The notes under the pieces are model-generated. The model did not search any database. It saw only the letters and a program-made list of their open reading frames with translations, and had not been told where the DNA came from. A program made the translations under genes and the position numbers. From contig NZ_JAHZST010000011.1 of assembly GCF_019457885.1 (NCBI RefSeq), positions 124,001 through 188,000 on the forward strand: a stretch of 64,000 nt of DNA, read 5' to 3'. Positions 18,593-27,325 of the stretch are shown here, piece by piece. Numbering within the stretch: position 1 is the first letter of the stretch; each line of letters opens with the position of its first letter. Source of the DNA: Shewanella nanhaiensis (GTDB lineage: Bacteria > Pseudomonadota > Gammaproteobacteria > Enterobacterales > Shewanellaceae).

Positions 18593-19387
18593 ATGGACTA
18601 CTTAGCAGTAAATAAAAGCGCATGGGATAAACGTACCAAAGTTCATGTGGCTTCAAAGTTTTATGATGTTGACGGTTTTATCGCTGGGAATAGTGCCTTA
18701 CAGGAGATTGAACTTGAAGAGCTAGATGTAAAAGGTAAGAGCTTGCTACATCTACAGTGCCACTTTGGCTTAGACACTCTCTCTTGGGCTCGGGAGGGGG
18801 CTGAGGTGACTGGAATCGATCTCTCTTCAGTTGCTATCGAGCAGGCAAGAGAGTTGGCAGTAAAGAGTCAGTTAGAAGCCAACTTTATCTGTAGCGATCT
18901 CTATAGTGCGGCAAAGAAGCTTGAGCATCAGTTTGATATTGTGTTTACCTCATATGGTGCTATCTGTTGGTTGCCTGATTTGAATAGATGGGCCCAAATG
19001 ATCAAGGCGAGCCTGAAGCCCGGTGGTGAGTTTTATATGGCTGAGTTTCATCCTCTTGAGGCACTGTTTGACGGTTATAACTACTTTGCGCAAGATGAGC
19101 CTGATGTCGATGAAGAGGGGACATACACAGAGAACTGTAGTGGTGAGAAAGAGACTTTAGTGACCTGGCCCCATCCGATCTCAGAGGTCTTCAATGCGCT
19201 TATTGCTGCAGGGCTTGAGATTAAACGCTATAACGAGTTTGATTTCAGTCCCTATGATGCGTTTGCAAACCTTGAAAAAGAGTTAGTGACAGATAAAAGT
19301 GGAAAACAGCATACCCGTTACGCGATGAAACATAATGATCAACGAGTACCTCTGGTTTATTCAATCTCTGCGATAAATAATCCCTAG
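18593..19387 (+). CDS. Class I SAM-dependent methyltransferase
   Basis: A 264-residue cytosolic protein with a Rossmann methyltransferase core. Motif I is LLHLQCHFGLDTL, the acidic ribose contact is VTGIDLSS, and motif IV is FDIVFTSYGAICWL. The GGEFYMAEFHPL strand follows. Members of this branch with the DYLAVNKSAWDKRTKVH start are annotated only as methyltransferases and the substrate is unknown. A GGGGA ribosome-binding site precedes the ATG. It stands alone between divergent and unrelated genes. Confidence 0.88.
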   Translation: MDYLAVNKSAWDKRTKVHVASKFYDVDGFIAGNSALQEIELEELDVKGKSLLHLQCHFGLDTLSWAREGAEVTGIDLSSVAIEQARELAVKSQLEANFICSDLYSAAKKLEHQFDIVFTSYGAICWLPDLNRWAQMIKASLKPGGEFYMAEFHPLEALFDGYNYFAQDEPDVDEEGTYTENCSGEKETLVTWPHPISEVFNALIAAGLEIKRYNEFDFSPYDAFANLEKELVTDKSGKQHTRYAMKHNDQRVPLVYSISAINNP

Positions 19388-19486
19388 GCTATAAGTTGTA
19401 AATTGCACTGAAATCGCTTTTTCAATGATCATTATTTAGGTGTGTGTTATAAGCTAAGGATACTTATTTACCAGCACCTGTTGTTT

Positions 19487-20374
19487 ATGCGAATTGTATT
19501 AGGTCTAGCTGTGTTGTTGTACGCCCACCTTACGTGGTCAGCAGAAGCTCTGCTGATCCAATCTCCTCAGTCTGAAGATGATGCTAGCTATCATTACTAT
19601 GTTGATCTTATCTCCGAGGTGCTCAAGGAGACTCAAGATGAATATGGGGTTGCTAAGTTAGTTGAAACTGGCTCTTCATATACCCAAAACCGTGGCTTAA
19701 ATGCATTGGAGTCAGATCAGTTAACGATATTTTGGGCTGGGACAGATCCAAAAAGAGAAAAGCGATACCATGTTATCCGTATCCCCTTGATGGCTGGTCT
19801 ATTGGGGATGCGTGTTCCTGTGGTTCACCGTTCACAATATCAAAAGTTTCTCGCGCTAGAGAGTGCAGAGCAGCTAAAGCAATTCACTGCCTGCCAGGGA
19901 ACTCACTGGCCTGATAGTTATGTGCTCGAACAAAATGGTTACCGAGTGGAAAGGGTGACAAAATTTGAGTCCATGTACTCTATGTTAAGGCAAGGTCGCT
20001 GTGACTATTTTCCCCGAGGGATCGGAGAGGTTCACGCAGAGCTAGAGCATAGTATGAATCAAGATATGGTAGCGTTAGATAACCTACTGCTCACCTATCC
20101 CATGCCCATGTATGTTTTTCTCAACAAGCGGAATAAGCCGTTAGCTAAGCGGTTGGAGCAGGGGCTTAATGCCATGGTTAAGCGGGGAGAGATTTTTGAG
20201 TTTGTTAGGCAACACCCAGCGACCCGAGGAGTATTTCCATTGGGCCAATACCATCAGGCTAAATTAGTTAGATTGACTAACCCTCTGCTATTGGATTCCA
20301 CAGAGCTTGATAACCCGCTGTTTTGGTTTCAACTCTCCCCATATTCAGATAATGTGTTGCTTGAAAGTGAATGA
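19487..20374 (+). CDS. Periplasmic solute-binding-like protein (SBP family 3 fold)
   Basis: I take the ATG at 19487, giving a 295-residue protein that begins with a clear Sec signal peptide (MRIVLGLAVLLYAHLTWSAEA); a GTG at 19442 would add 15 residues with a poorly spaced ribosome-binding site. The mature part resembles the two-lobed extracellular binding proteins, with the typical AEQLKQFTACQGTHWPDS hinge region and SMLRQGRCDYFPRG. No permease, ATPase or sensor kinase is adjacent, so it is an orphan binding protein. Such orphans may act in sensing. Ligand unknown. Confidence 0.75.
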   Translation: MRIVLGLAVLLYAHLTWSAEALLIQSPQSEDDASYHYYVDLISEVLKETQDEYGVAKLVETGSSYTQNRGLNALESDQLTIFWAGTDPKREKRYHVIRIPLMAGLLGMRVPVVHRSQYQKFLALESAEQLKQFTACQGTHWPDSYVLEQNGYRVERVTKFESMYSMLRQGRCDYFPRGIGEVHAELEHSMNQDMVALDNLLLTYPMPMYVFLNKRNKPLAKRLEQGLNAMVKRGEIFEFVRQHPATRGVFPLGQYHQAKLVRLTNPLLLDSTELDNPLFWFQLSPYSDNVLLESE

Positions 20375-20375
20375 T

Positions 20376-20404
20376 AAAAAGGCCGCATGGAGAGTGCGAC
20401 CTTT
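20376..20404 (-). terminator. Terminator of the cytochrome operon
   Basis: On the minus strand AAAGGTCGCA pairs with TGCGGCCTTT (one mismatch) and is followed by TTTTTATC. It lies about 50 bases beyond the stop of the tetrahaem gene and may work in both directions. Confidence 0.75.
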
Positions 20405-20453
20405 GTTGGAGATACAAGGTTGTTATCACTGCTTGAATTTATCTTGTGATAAC

Positions 20454-21020
20454 TTAACGCTTAACAATCCGCTTATGAGTTAACCCTTGATGACAATCAA
20501 TGCAGGTCTCCCCCCTCGCGGCTATCTTCTCATGATTCAGCCGTGCACGTTGTGGCTGCTTGGCTAAATCAAAGTTTTCACCTTGGTGACAGTAACGACA
20601 GTTAGCTGAGTCATTTTTCTTGAAATCTTCCCAAACACTCTCGGCCATAGCCGGTCTATGCTCTTCAAAGTTTTCCTTGGTAATGGTGCCGACCATCATA
20701 TGGTATACATCCTTCAACGCTATGGTCTTGACGATCATCTTATCAATAAAAGGATGAGGAACATGACAGTCAGAGCAGGTAGCTGGGATAGTCTCTCCAT
20801 CACCAAAATGGGATGACGCCTTATACTCCTGCACTATCGTGTCCATCTTAAGGTGGCAACTAAAACAGAAAGCGTTTTGGTTCGATACCACCATCATGCC
20901 TTGAAACGATGTTGCGCCTAGCACCAATAGAAACACCCCGATGGGAATGCCCAAAGCTAATGGCCTCTTTAACCAGCTCCACAGTCGTTGCCACCGAGTT
21001 TTTTCCCCTTTGTTATTCAC
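20454..21020 (-). CDS. NapC/NirT-family tetrahaem quinol dehydrogenase (HaoC-like)
   Basis: A 188-residue membrane-anchored c-type cytochrome: an N-terminal TM anchor (about 20-42) and four CXXCH haem sites (CFSCH, CSDCH, CRYCH, CIDCH). NapC/NirT proteins oxidise membrane quinol and pass electrons to periplasmic reductases. It lies 56 bases downstream of the octahaem gene on the same strand. That pairing matches Hao-HaoC arrangements described in Campylobacterota, where the NapC-type protein feeds a Hao-type octahaem enzyme. NapC, NrfH and CymA are the related alternatives; partner and length favour HaoC-like. Confidence 0.88.
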   Translation of the reverse strand: MNNKGEKTRWQRLWSWLKRPLALGIPIGVFLLVLGATSFQGMMVVSNQNAFCFSCHLKMDTIVQEYKASSHFGDGETIPATCSDCHVPHPFIDKMIVKTIALKDVYHMMVGTITKENFEEHRPAMAESVWEDFKKNDSANCRYCHQGENFDLAKQPQRARLNHEKIAARGETCIDCHQGLTHKRIVKR

Positions 21021-21076
21021 TAGAGTCTCCTCAATTGGGGGAGAAAGGGGGTGATCATTACCCCCTAACTCGGTTG

Positions 21077-22543
21077 CTATTTACTTTCACTTAGGTAGCG
21101 AGCTTTAAACTCTTTCTGGGCAGCTTTACGGGCAGCCTTGACCTCATCGGGCTCATTACCGGTAAACCAGGCATGTTCTGGGCGAGCTAAGATCTCATCG
21201 AGTAGTTTGCGCGCCTTTTCTGCACCTTGGGTATTACCCTCATGCTCCGCTTTCTCTACCACTTCAAGATATTGAGGAACCATCTCTATGTAGAAGCGTT
21301 CGGCAACTTCAAACATGCCGTGCCACTGTACATAGTCTGGCGCTTGCATGGCGGCGCCGTGACGGGCGCGTCTTCCCTCATGGTGCCAGAGGAAGAACCA
21401 GGTCCACTCTATCTCCTCATCGAAGGCGGTCTCTGTAAGCATCTTCTGCTCTTTCAACATCCCCATGAGTCGTTTACCTGGGCTGGCAAACTTGTCGTTG
21501 TAGAGGTTCACTAAAGAGTCAAACTGCTGATAGAAGCTATCTGTCATCGATTTTGTGTGACAGGACTGACACACATCCTGCATATCGGCGCGTCTATCTT
21601 GCCAGCTCTTCACCTTGTGGCCCTGAGCTATCGCTTTGGCATCGATCTTCTCTGAAACTGCTGGACGTAAGGTCCAACTGATCCGGTCGCCAACATCATG
21701 GGTTACAGCCTGTTCGCGTGTGGCTGACATATGACAGGTGGCACAGGTTGGAGCGGCATCATAGTCTTCTCCAACAATCCACTTAGAGGAGTCTAAGTTC
21801 ATGCGATCGACATTGGCGTAAAAGTTAATACCATGCTTAGACTCATCATAAACCTCTTTTTGAGGGTGATCTGGACCTAAGTGACACTTACCACAAGCCT
21901 CAGGACGACGAGCTTGAGTCATAGAGAACTCATGTCGCTGGTGACAAGCGGTACAGGCACCGATAGATCCGTCTGGATTGATACGGCCAATACCTGTGTT
22001 TGGCCAAGTGGTTGGGTCGAGATCGCCATTAGGCAGCACTTTTACCTCTGAGCCGTGACACTGCCAGCAACCATTAACTGCGGCAGGAGATTTGCCATTA
22101 AAGGTCATAGCGCCTTCGACGACTTCAGCAAGGAAGTTATCTAGGGAGCCCATGATCTTACCGGCCTTAGCATGGTGACTCTTAGTGAACTCCTCAACCT
22201 CTTGGTTATGGCACTGAGCACAGTCTTTAGGTGAGACGATAACCGAGATAAGTCGACCTTCATGTGTTATCGCATCTTTGTCACCTTTATCGGCTGCATG
22301 ACACTCATAACAACCTACATTGGCTCCATAGTGCTTAGAGCGTCCCCATTGTGCATAGATGGAGGGATTTTTCTCTTTATGACAAGCGGCACACTCAGAG
22401 CTCTCATCACTTAGTTGTTTGAAAGGTTTTAACACCAGCGCTTTTGCTTCTGCATTTGCCGTAGATGTCCATGATAGGCTGACCACCGCGATGAGTGGGA
22501 GCAGTATCGATAAGCACCGCCGTACATTTCGAGCATATTCCAT
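21077..22543 (-). CDS. Octahaem cytochrome c of the hydroxylamine oxidoreductase (Hao) family
   Basis: A periplasmic octahaem protein. I choose the ATG at 22543 (MEYARNVRRC), which has an AGAGG site 9 bases upstream, over a GTG at 22564. A signal peptide ends near TANAEA. Eight CXXCH sites occur in order: CAACH, CYECH, CAQCH, CWQCH, CTACH, CGKCH, CATCH, CQSCH. Spacing and the WWHEGRRARHGAA-like block (here FFLWHHEGRRARHGAAM) match the Hao family. With its NapC-type partner it is more likely a reductase of nitrite or hydroxylamine than an ammonia-oxidiser Hao. Whether the cross-linking tyrosine is present needs an alignment. Confidence 0.85.
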   Translation of the reverse strand: MEYARNVRRCLSILLPLIAVVSLSWTSTANAEAKALVLKPFKQLSDESSECAACHKEKNPSIYAQWGRSKHYGANVGCYECHAADKGDKDAITHEGRLISVIVSPKDCAQCHNQEVEEFTKSHHAKAGKIMGSLDNFLAEVVEGAMTFNGKSPAAVNGCWQCHGSEVKVLPNGDLDPTTWPNTGIGRINPDGSIGACTACHQRHEFSMTQARRPEACGKCHLGPDHPQKEVYDESKHGINFYANVDRMNLDSSKWIVGEDYDAAPTCATCHMSATREQAVTHDVGDRISWTLRPAVSEKIDAKAIAQGHKVKSWQDRRADMQDVCQSCHTKSMTDSFYQQFDSLVNLYNDKFASPGKRLMGMLKEQKMLTETAFDEEIEWTWFFLWHHEGRRARHGAAMQAPDYVQWHGMFEVAERFYIEMVPQYLEVVEKAEHEGNTQGAEKARKLLDEILARPEHAWFTGNEPDEVKAARKAAQKEFKARYLSESK

Positions 22544-22681
22544 TTTATATACCTCTAATTGCACTTAAATTAACTCACAGTTTTTAAATCATCATTTACT
22601 CTGATTATTTTTCTTATTTCATTGCTAATTAGTTGTTAATAACAATGTCCCTCCAAGTTAAACCTGTATTTTTTTTGCATG

Positions 22682-22695
22682 TTGATCTAAATCAA
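22682..22695 (-). promoter_or_regulatory. FNR/EtrA-type operator
   Basis: TTGATCTAAATCAA is an exact match to the FNR consensus TTGAT-N4-ATCAA. It lies 139 bases upstream of the chosen cytochrome ATG, which fits an activator site if the leader is about 100 bases long. It predicts anaerobic induction of the two cytochromes. Confidence 0.8.
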
Positions 22696-22877
22696 TGGTT
22701 AATAAATAAGCACGAGATCGGGATCACACTTTGAAAAATAACCATGATAATTGTCAGGTTTATTAAAAAGCTGTGAGTGGTGATGGTTTGTGGGGGTTTT
22801 ACGTGATGCGACTCAACGAGGGGTGCTGTTTAATTTATCGATTTGCGCTGTATTTGTGATATTGATCCATTGGGTGG

Positions 22878-22899
22878 TTTATAACTTGTTGGTTATAAA
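22878..22899. promoter_or_regulatory. 22-bp inverted repeat, possible operator
   Basis: TTTATAAC-N6-GTTATAAA is perfectly symmetrical. It lies about 335 bases upstream of the octahaem gene and downstream of the peptidase gene. I do not recognise the cognate regulator. Confidence 0.4.
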
Positions 22900-22938
22900 T
22901 GAGTAATTATAATTATCAACAGATAATCGTTGGCAGGG

Positions 22939-22964
22939 ATGGGAGGGGCTTTCACCGCTCCCAT
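22939..22964 (-). terminator. Possible terminator hairpin of the M14 peptidase gene
   Basis: ATGGGAG pairs with CTCCCAT about 55 bases beyond the peptidase stop. There is no T-run, so this is uncertain. Confidence 0.35.
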
Positions 22965-23021
22965 TGTGTGGCTGTAATTAAGAGGTATATCGGTTGCTAT
23001 TACTTCTACCTTACTTTCGTC

Positions 23022-24878
23022 CTATTTTTGTCTTAGTACTGGATACTTCATATATTGGTCATCGTAGTATGGGCTGCGCTCGTAAAACCAGCGTAATCTG
23101 GCTTTTGGATTGGTGGCGAACAGAGGGTCGGCCAAAGCCAGCTCAAACTCGGCTTGCAGTGCGGGGCTCTCTTTAAGCATTTGCCTCGCTAAAGGTTCGA
23201 CAGCATAGTTTTCAATATACTCAGTGCGGGTGAAGATAGGGTTAAACAGCCCCCACTGAAACAGTGAGTCGGGTGATTGTGGCTCTAGTAGCAGGATGGC
23301 CAGATCTCCTAATGGCTGTTTAGTATCAAGCTTCACTGTACCAGCGGGAAGAGTTGTCTTAATCGAGTGCTTAGTGACTTGCGTATCGACACGTTGACGT
23401 CCCTCATAATCTTTGGCGGCAAATTCAGGCTGAGTAAATTGATACTGCTCCAGTGTCAGCTCTGTTTCTTGTTCGATACGAGTTAGACGAATACCATGGT
23501 TCTCTAAGCGGGCTATGACCTCAGTCCACTGAGCTGGGATATAATAGGCGCTCGCTCTTTTTACTCGGATATCGGCGACTGTATTACCGATAACAGGGAG
23601 ATCAGGGTAAAGTTTAGGTTCACCTGTCCAGCGAACTACCTCATTACCGCTTATTTCACTCTTCTCTAAGTGGTAATCGATCCCCTTAAAGTCCCAACCT
23701 TTATCTTGCTGCTTCTCTTTCCAGCTTAAGGTCACCATAGGAGAGTAACTAAACTTATCTTTGCGTATGGCGGCTTTGAGTTTAGTGGCTTGTTGTCCAA
23801 CAGTCTTGAGAGTGGACTCTAGCATCACATAGGTGCCAAGTACTCTCTGTTTAAAGGGTTTTAAGCTGTGGTTTTCGACCAAAATAGTGGGCAGGTGGCG
23901 GGCATCACCATAACCGTTAGAGTAGCGTGGACTGGCATTCCATAGCGACATACCTTTAGTGATATCTGTGTTATCGATAGCAAAGACTAGAGGGCCAGGA
24001 ATATGACCTTGAGATGTTAAATCAGTTTCAATTGCTGGGCGGTAGACTTTTTCGAGCCAATTATAGCTGGCGGGGCTTAAGCCTTGGGGTAGGTTATAAC
24101 CGAAGGTGACATCGTATTGATAATCGATGCCGTCGGTTACGTGTACATCGATATAGAGATCAGGTTGCCAAGTGTTGATAGCCCTCAACATGTGCTGCAT
24201 CTCTAGTGAGTCAGCTTTTGCATAATCTCGATTTAGGTTGAGGTTGTTGGCTGTGGTACGCCAGCCCATGTTCAGTGGTCCGCGTTGGTTAACACGATTA
24301 TATTGAGTCGAGCGTTCATGGCCATCGACACTGAAGATGGGTACAAAGAGTAGATTAGTCTTATCCAGCAATTCGCCTTTTTCACCAATGACAATATCAC
24401 GCAGTAGCATCATGCCTGCGTCTTTCCCATCGATCTCACCCGAGTGTATCCCTGCTTGAACCAGTACGCTGGGTTTGTCATTGTCGGCTAATGCCTCTGG
24501 TGTCGCCACGCCCTCTTGTGAGGCGATAATCATCCAGATATCTCGCCCTTGCGGACTCTTGCCTATACTCACTTTTTTCAGCTTATCGCTCTGGGCGATC
24601 AGCTTATCTAACCAGATAAAGGTTTCATCATAGCTAGGGCTGGTTTTTAGGCCATTTTGCTCGAATGGGGTGGCCCACTCATCGTTGGCGCTGAGAAGCA
24701 AAGATTCACTCTTGCCATGCCACTCGATAGCGGGTGGCAATATTTTATCATTAATATAGGTCTTGGCGATTTGGGGAGTGGCAGCATCATCTGCTGTGAT
24801 ATCACTTGCGCTGGCGGCATTCGTTGTGGTGACGGCTAGCAGGGTGAGAATTGATAGGGGAGCTAAACGCATATCCAT
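23022..24878 (-). CDS. Secreted M14-family zinc carboxypeptidase
   Basis: A 618-residue exported metallopeptidase. A signal peptide ends near TNAASA. The M14 zinc site is visible: His145 and Glu148 in GIHSGEIDG and His246 in YIDVHVTDG, with the substrate-binding Asn-Arg in NLNLNRDY. VENHSLKPFKQRV is the region expected to follow the catalytic fold. The C-terminal 250 residues form an extra domain of no recognised type. The substrate is unknown; a nutritional peptide role in the periplasm or outside the cell is plausible. It is transcribed alone. Confidence 0.88.
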   Translation of the reverse strand: MDMRLAPLSILTLLAVTTTNAASASDITADDAATPQIAKTYINDKILPPAIEWHGKSESLLLSANDEWATPFEQNGLKTSPSYDETFIWLDKLIAQSDKLKKVSIGKSPQGRDIWMIIASQEGVATPEALADNDKPSVLVQAGIHSGEIDGKDAGMMLLRDIVIGEKGELLDKTNLLFVPIFSVDGHERSTQYNRVNQRGPLNMGWRTTANNLNLNRDYAKADSLEMQHMLRAINTWQPDLYIDVHVTDGIDYQYDVTFGYNLPQGLSPASYNWLEKVYRPAIETDLTSQGHIPGPLVFAIDNTDITKGMSLWNASPRYSNGYGDARHLPTILVENHSLKPFKQRVLGTYVMLESTLKTVGQQATKLKAAIRKDKFSYSPMVTLSWKEKQQDKGWDFKGIDYHLEKSEISGNEVVRWTGEPKLYPDLPVIGNTVADIRVKRASAYYIPAQWTEVIARLENHGIRLTRIEQETELTLEQYQFTQPEFAAKDYEGRQRVDTQVTKHSIKTTLPAGTVKLDTKQPLGDLAILLLEPQSPDSLFQWGLFNPIFTRTEYIENYAVEPLARQMLKESPALQAEFELALADPLFATNPKARLRWFYERSPYYDDQYMKYPVLRQK

Positions 24879-25096
24879 GGCCTTTTGTTGGTCTTGTTAT
24901 TGGTATGAAACTAGCCAGATATACTTCATTAAAATGCGGGTTAATACAAGAGAGAGAATAAAGTCTGGCTACTTTAATTTGGACTGTAAAACCAAGGATG
25001 ATTATGCTCTCTCGGTGTTAATTACCTGTTTAGGGTTATAGTTATTATAAAAGTGGGTACATAAAGGGGACAGCATTGGAAGTGGACTACTGCCAT

Positions 25097-25131
25097 TAAA
25101 AAGGCCGGTTGTTAAAACCGGCCTTAAATTT
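25097..25131. terminator. Strong bidirectional terminator after the tectonin gene
   Basis: A perfect 10-bp GC-rich stem AAGGCCGGTT/AACCGGCCTT with T-runs in both directions (minus strand TTTTTAATGG). It ends the tectonin-domain gene 30 bases after its stop. Confidence 0.9.
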
Positions 25132-25160
25132 TTTGAACTGTTAATAGTTAACTGAGAGAG

Positions 25161-26963
25161 TTATCTGGCTGCGACAGCTTTCATATTGCCCACTGATTTC
25201 CAGCTATTACCGTCACGACGATAAACGGTATTGCTACTGTTCACGCCCCACACATTACCGTCTGTTCCGGCTGATATCTGCTTCAATTTTCCACCGACTT
25301 TACTCCAGCTAGAGCCGTTCCTGCGGTAAATATTATTATTAACATTGATTCCCCAAACTTCACTACCATCATCATTGACTGATATTTGTTTTAGGCGACC
25401 ACTAACTTTTGACCAGCTGCCAGCTACATTGCGTGTGAAGATACGGTTGTTTGAGGTGGTAGCCCACAATACTCCATCATCGGTTGTATCAACAGTTACC
25501 AGCTTCTCCCCGCTGTTGAGGGATGGTCGATTAAGAGATGTCCAACGATTGTTGGTGCGATCTCTTTGGTATAGATTACCATTGGTATTAACGCCAACCA
25601 CGCGTCCCTTTCCTGCAACCTGAATATGTGTGAGAGCACCTGATATACTTTGCCAGTTAGCATGTTGGCTAGGACGGAACCATATACTTTGACCTGAAAG
25701 CCCCCATACCTCGCCACTGCTGGTGGAGGAGAGTTGATCCAATGCCCCCGAGTTATGAACCCAGCCTGCGCCGGAAATATCGTGACGGGTTCTGACATAG
25801 CGGTTTGTGTCTGTTGCATCAGCTGGGCGGAAGTTGTTTTTGAGTCTAGCTTGATAATCGTGAAACTCATTTTGGCGTTGAGCTATTACTGCTGGGGTGC
25901 AGCCTGTCTTGCTATGAACATTACTACAGTCCCAGCCCATAGGCATCTCAACCGAAAATGCTCCCCAATTGGCTGCATTGTTCATGGCCCCCTTGAGTTC
26001 ATTGACGCCGAAAGGCTTTGCATCGTCTTTAAATACGTTGGTTTGGAAATAAACAGGATCACCCGCTTGGGCGACCTCGAACAGAAGTTGATTGATAGAG
26101 CCATCATTGTTGACTTCATCATGGCGCAGACTGTTATTGCCTAATACGCAACGCTTCCCTAGCTTGCTACTGTTTCGGCATTCATCAAAGAGTTGCTTAG
26201 TCTTGTTATAGTTACTGCTTTTTTCTCCATTGCTGTAGTTATACTCCTGATAGAGGTGACTACCAAACAGGGTTGGCGTGTTGTGCCAGTTGTCAGCATG
26301 TATCTGTATCTGGCGTTGTAGGCAGGCATAATCCTTTTCATTGGTGTAACGATTTCCACCAAGTGCGCGCATGGCTGACATATTCGTTGAACGTACTTCC
26401 TTACGACCAGTACGGTTCCACATAATTTCAGAGTGCACTGTCATGCACATAGAGGCGGCTACTCCACCTACTGAGTCATTATCATCATAACGGCTGGCTG
26501 CTTCCTGCATCAGATCTTCGTAGTGGTCTTGGTAAGGTGAGTTCCAAAATAGAGGTAACTGGTGAGTTTGGTTGGCACTGGTGTCTTTAAAATACCAAGT
26601 GATCTTACCGACATTGGAGTCGCCTTTGACCCAATCAGGTGCGTAAACACCAGTGCGAATACGGATCATTACCTTGTAGCCATCTTTATTGGAAACGCCT
26701 TTTCCTGAATTGTGGTTCTGAGCTGCAGTTATAGCGTTATCAATCACGCTCCAGTTAAACTCCCCCTTTTTGGGTTCGATATCTTTCCAGTAGACCTGAC
26801 AGTAACCGGCGGCCATATTACCTCTTGGGGCTTCGCATTTAGTGCCATCATATTTTCCGCGCATGATTAGCCCTGAAGGGTAGGGTTTTATTGCCGCTTG
26901 GATTGATGTGCTTAAACCTGCCAATAACAGCAGTGAAAGCAGCGCCTTAGTATTGAGATTCAT
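25161..26963 (-). CDS. Secreted glycosidase-like protein with C-terminal tectonin propeller
   Basis: A 600-residue secreted protein (signal peptide 1-23, ending IQA). Residues about 24-385 look like a clan-A (beta/alpha)8 glycoside hydrolase: YCQVYWKDIEPKKGEFNWS is the usual strand-1/2 region of GH42/GH5-like barrels, and Glu179 (MTVHSEIMW) and Glu339 (SVEMPMGW) are placed like acid/base and nucleophile. Residues about 400-600 hold five tectonin repeats (for example NVWGVNSSNTVYRRDGNSW), a beta-propeller known in lectin-like proteins that bind LPS or glycans. A paralogue without the propeller lies upstream. Family assignment of the barrel is inference; substrate unknown. Confidence 0.75.
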   Translation of the reverse strand: MNLNTKALLSLLLLAGLSTSIQAAIKPYPSGLIMRGKYDGTKCEAPRGNMAAGYCQVYWKDIEPKKGEFNWSVIDNAITAAQNHNSGKGVSNKDGYKVMIRIRTGVYAPDWVKGDSNVGKITWYFKDTSANQTHQLPLFWNSPYQDHYEDLMQEAASRYDDNDSVGGVAASMCMTVHSEIMWNRTGRKEVRSTNMSAMRALGGNRYTNEKDYACLQRQIQIHADNWHNTPTLFGSHLYQEYNYSNGEKSSNYNKTKQLFDECRNSSKLGKRCVLGNNSLRHDEVNNDGSINQLLFEVAQAGDPVYFQTNVFKDDAKPFGVNELKGAMNNAANWGAFSVEMPMGWDCSNVHSKTGCTPAVIAQRQNEFHDYQARLKNNFRPADATDTNRYVRTRHDISGAGWVHNSGALDQLSSTSSGEVWGLSGQSIWFRPSQHANWQSISGALTHIQVAGKGRVVGVNTNGNLYQRDRTNNRWTSLNRPSLNSGEKLVTVDTTDDGVLWATTSNNRIFTRNVAGSWSKVSGRLKQISVNDDGSEVWGINVNNNIYRRNGSSWSKVGGKLKQISAGTDGNVWGVNSSNTVYRRDGNSWKSVGNMKAVAAR

Positions 26964-27325
26964 CGCTATCTCCTTGAGTCTTTTGTTTAGTGTTTGTCTT
27001 TTGACAAACTTTTTTTAGTGACAACGGACTCAACTACAGACTTCTAATTCCGATGTTATATTTATATGTACTATAAATACGATAAAAATAAAAGAGAATA
27101 ATGTGAGTGGTTGCTTACGTTGAAACCTTCATCAACAAGGGAGGATGGGATGTTTAATGTTGAGGTTAAGGCTTGAAATATAAATTGATAGCCAGATTGT
27201 TCTGGTAAAATAGTAATGAAGTCAAAGAGCTAATTTGAAGTTGTATCTGGAAGGAGAGCGACCATGTGGATTATCCATGGTCGCTCTATTGAGCGTCGTT
27301 AAGTAAGGTGTCAGCTCGTTAGTTT
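26964..27325 (-). promoter_or_regulatory. Upstream region of the tectonin gene, duplicated with the gene
   Basis: About 360 bases. The part next to the start codon (26964-27085) resembles the region upstream of the paralogue (28541-28680): shared blocks include CTTGAGTCTT, GACAAACT, TTAGTGAC and TAATTCCGAT in the same order. The duplication therefore included the promoter. A hairpin ending the paralogue lies at 27255-27287. Confidence 0.6.
27255..27287 (-). terminator. Terminator hairpin of the glycosidase-like paralogue
   Basis: A 12-bp perfect stem AGAGCGACCATG/CATGGTCGCTCT, about 40 bases beyond the stop. It lacks a T-run but is very stable. Confidence 0.6.

Larger units (their letters stand above)
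22544..23021. promoter_or_regulatory. Regulatory region upstream of the cytochrome operon
   Basis: About 480 AT-rich bases between the peptidase stop and the cytochrome start. It contains a perfect FNR-type site (22682-22695), a 13-bp palindrome TTGTTAATAACAA (22633-22645), a 22-bp inverted repeat (22878-22899) and a hairpin (22939-22964) that could end the peptidase transcript. No ORF is supported. Confidence 0.6.
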
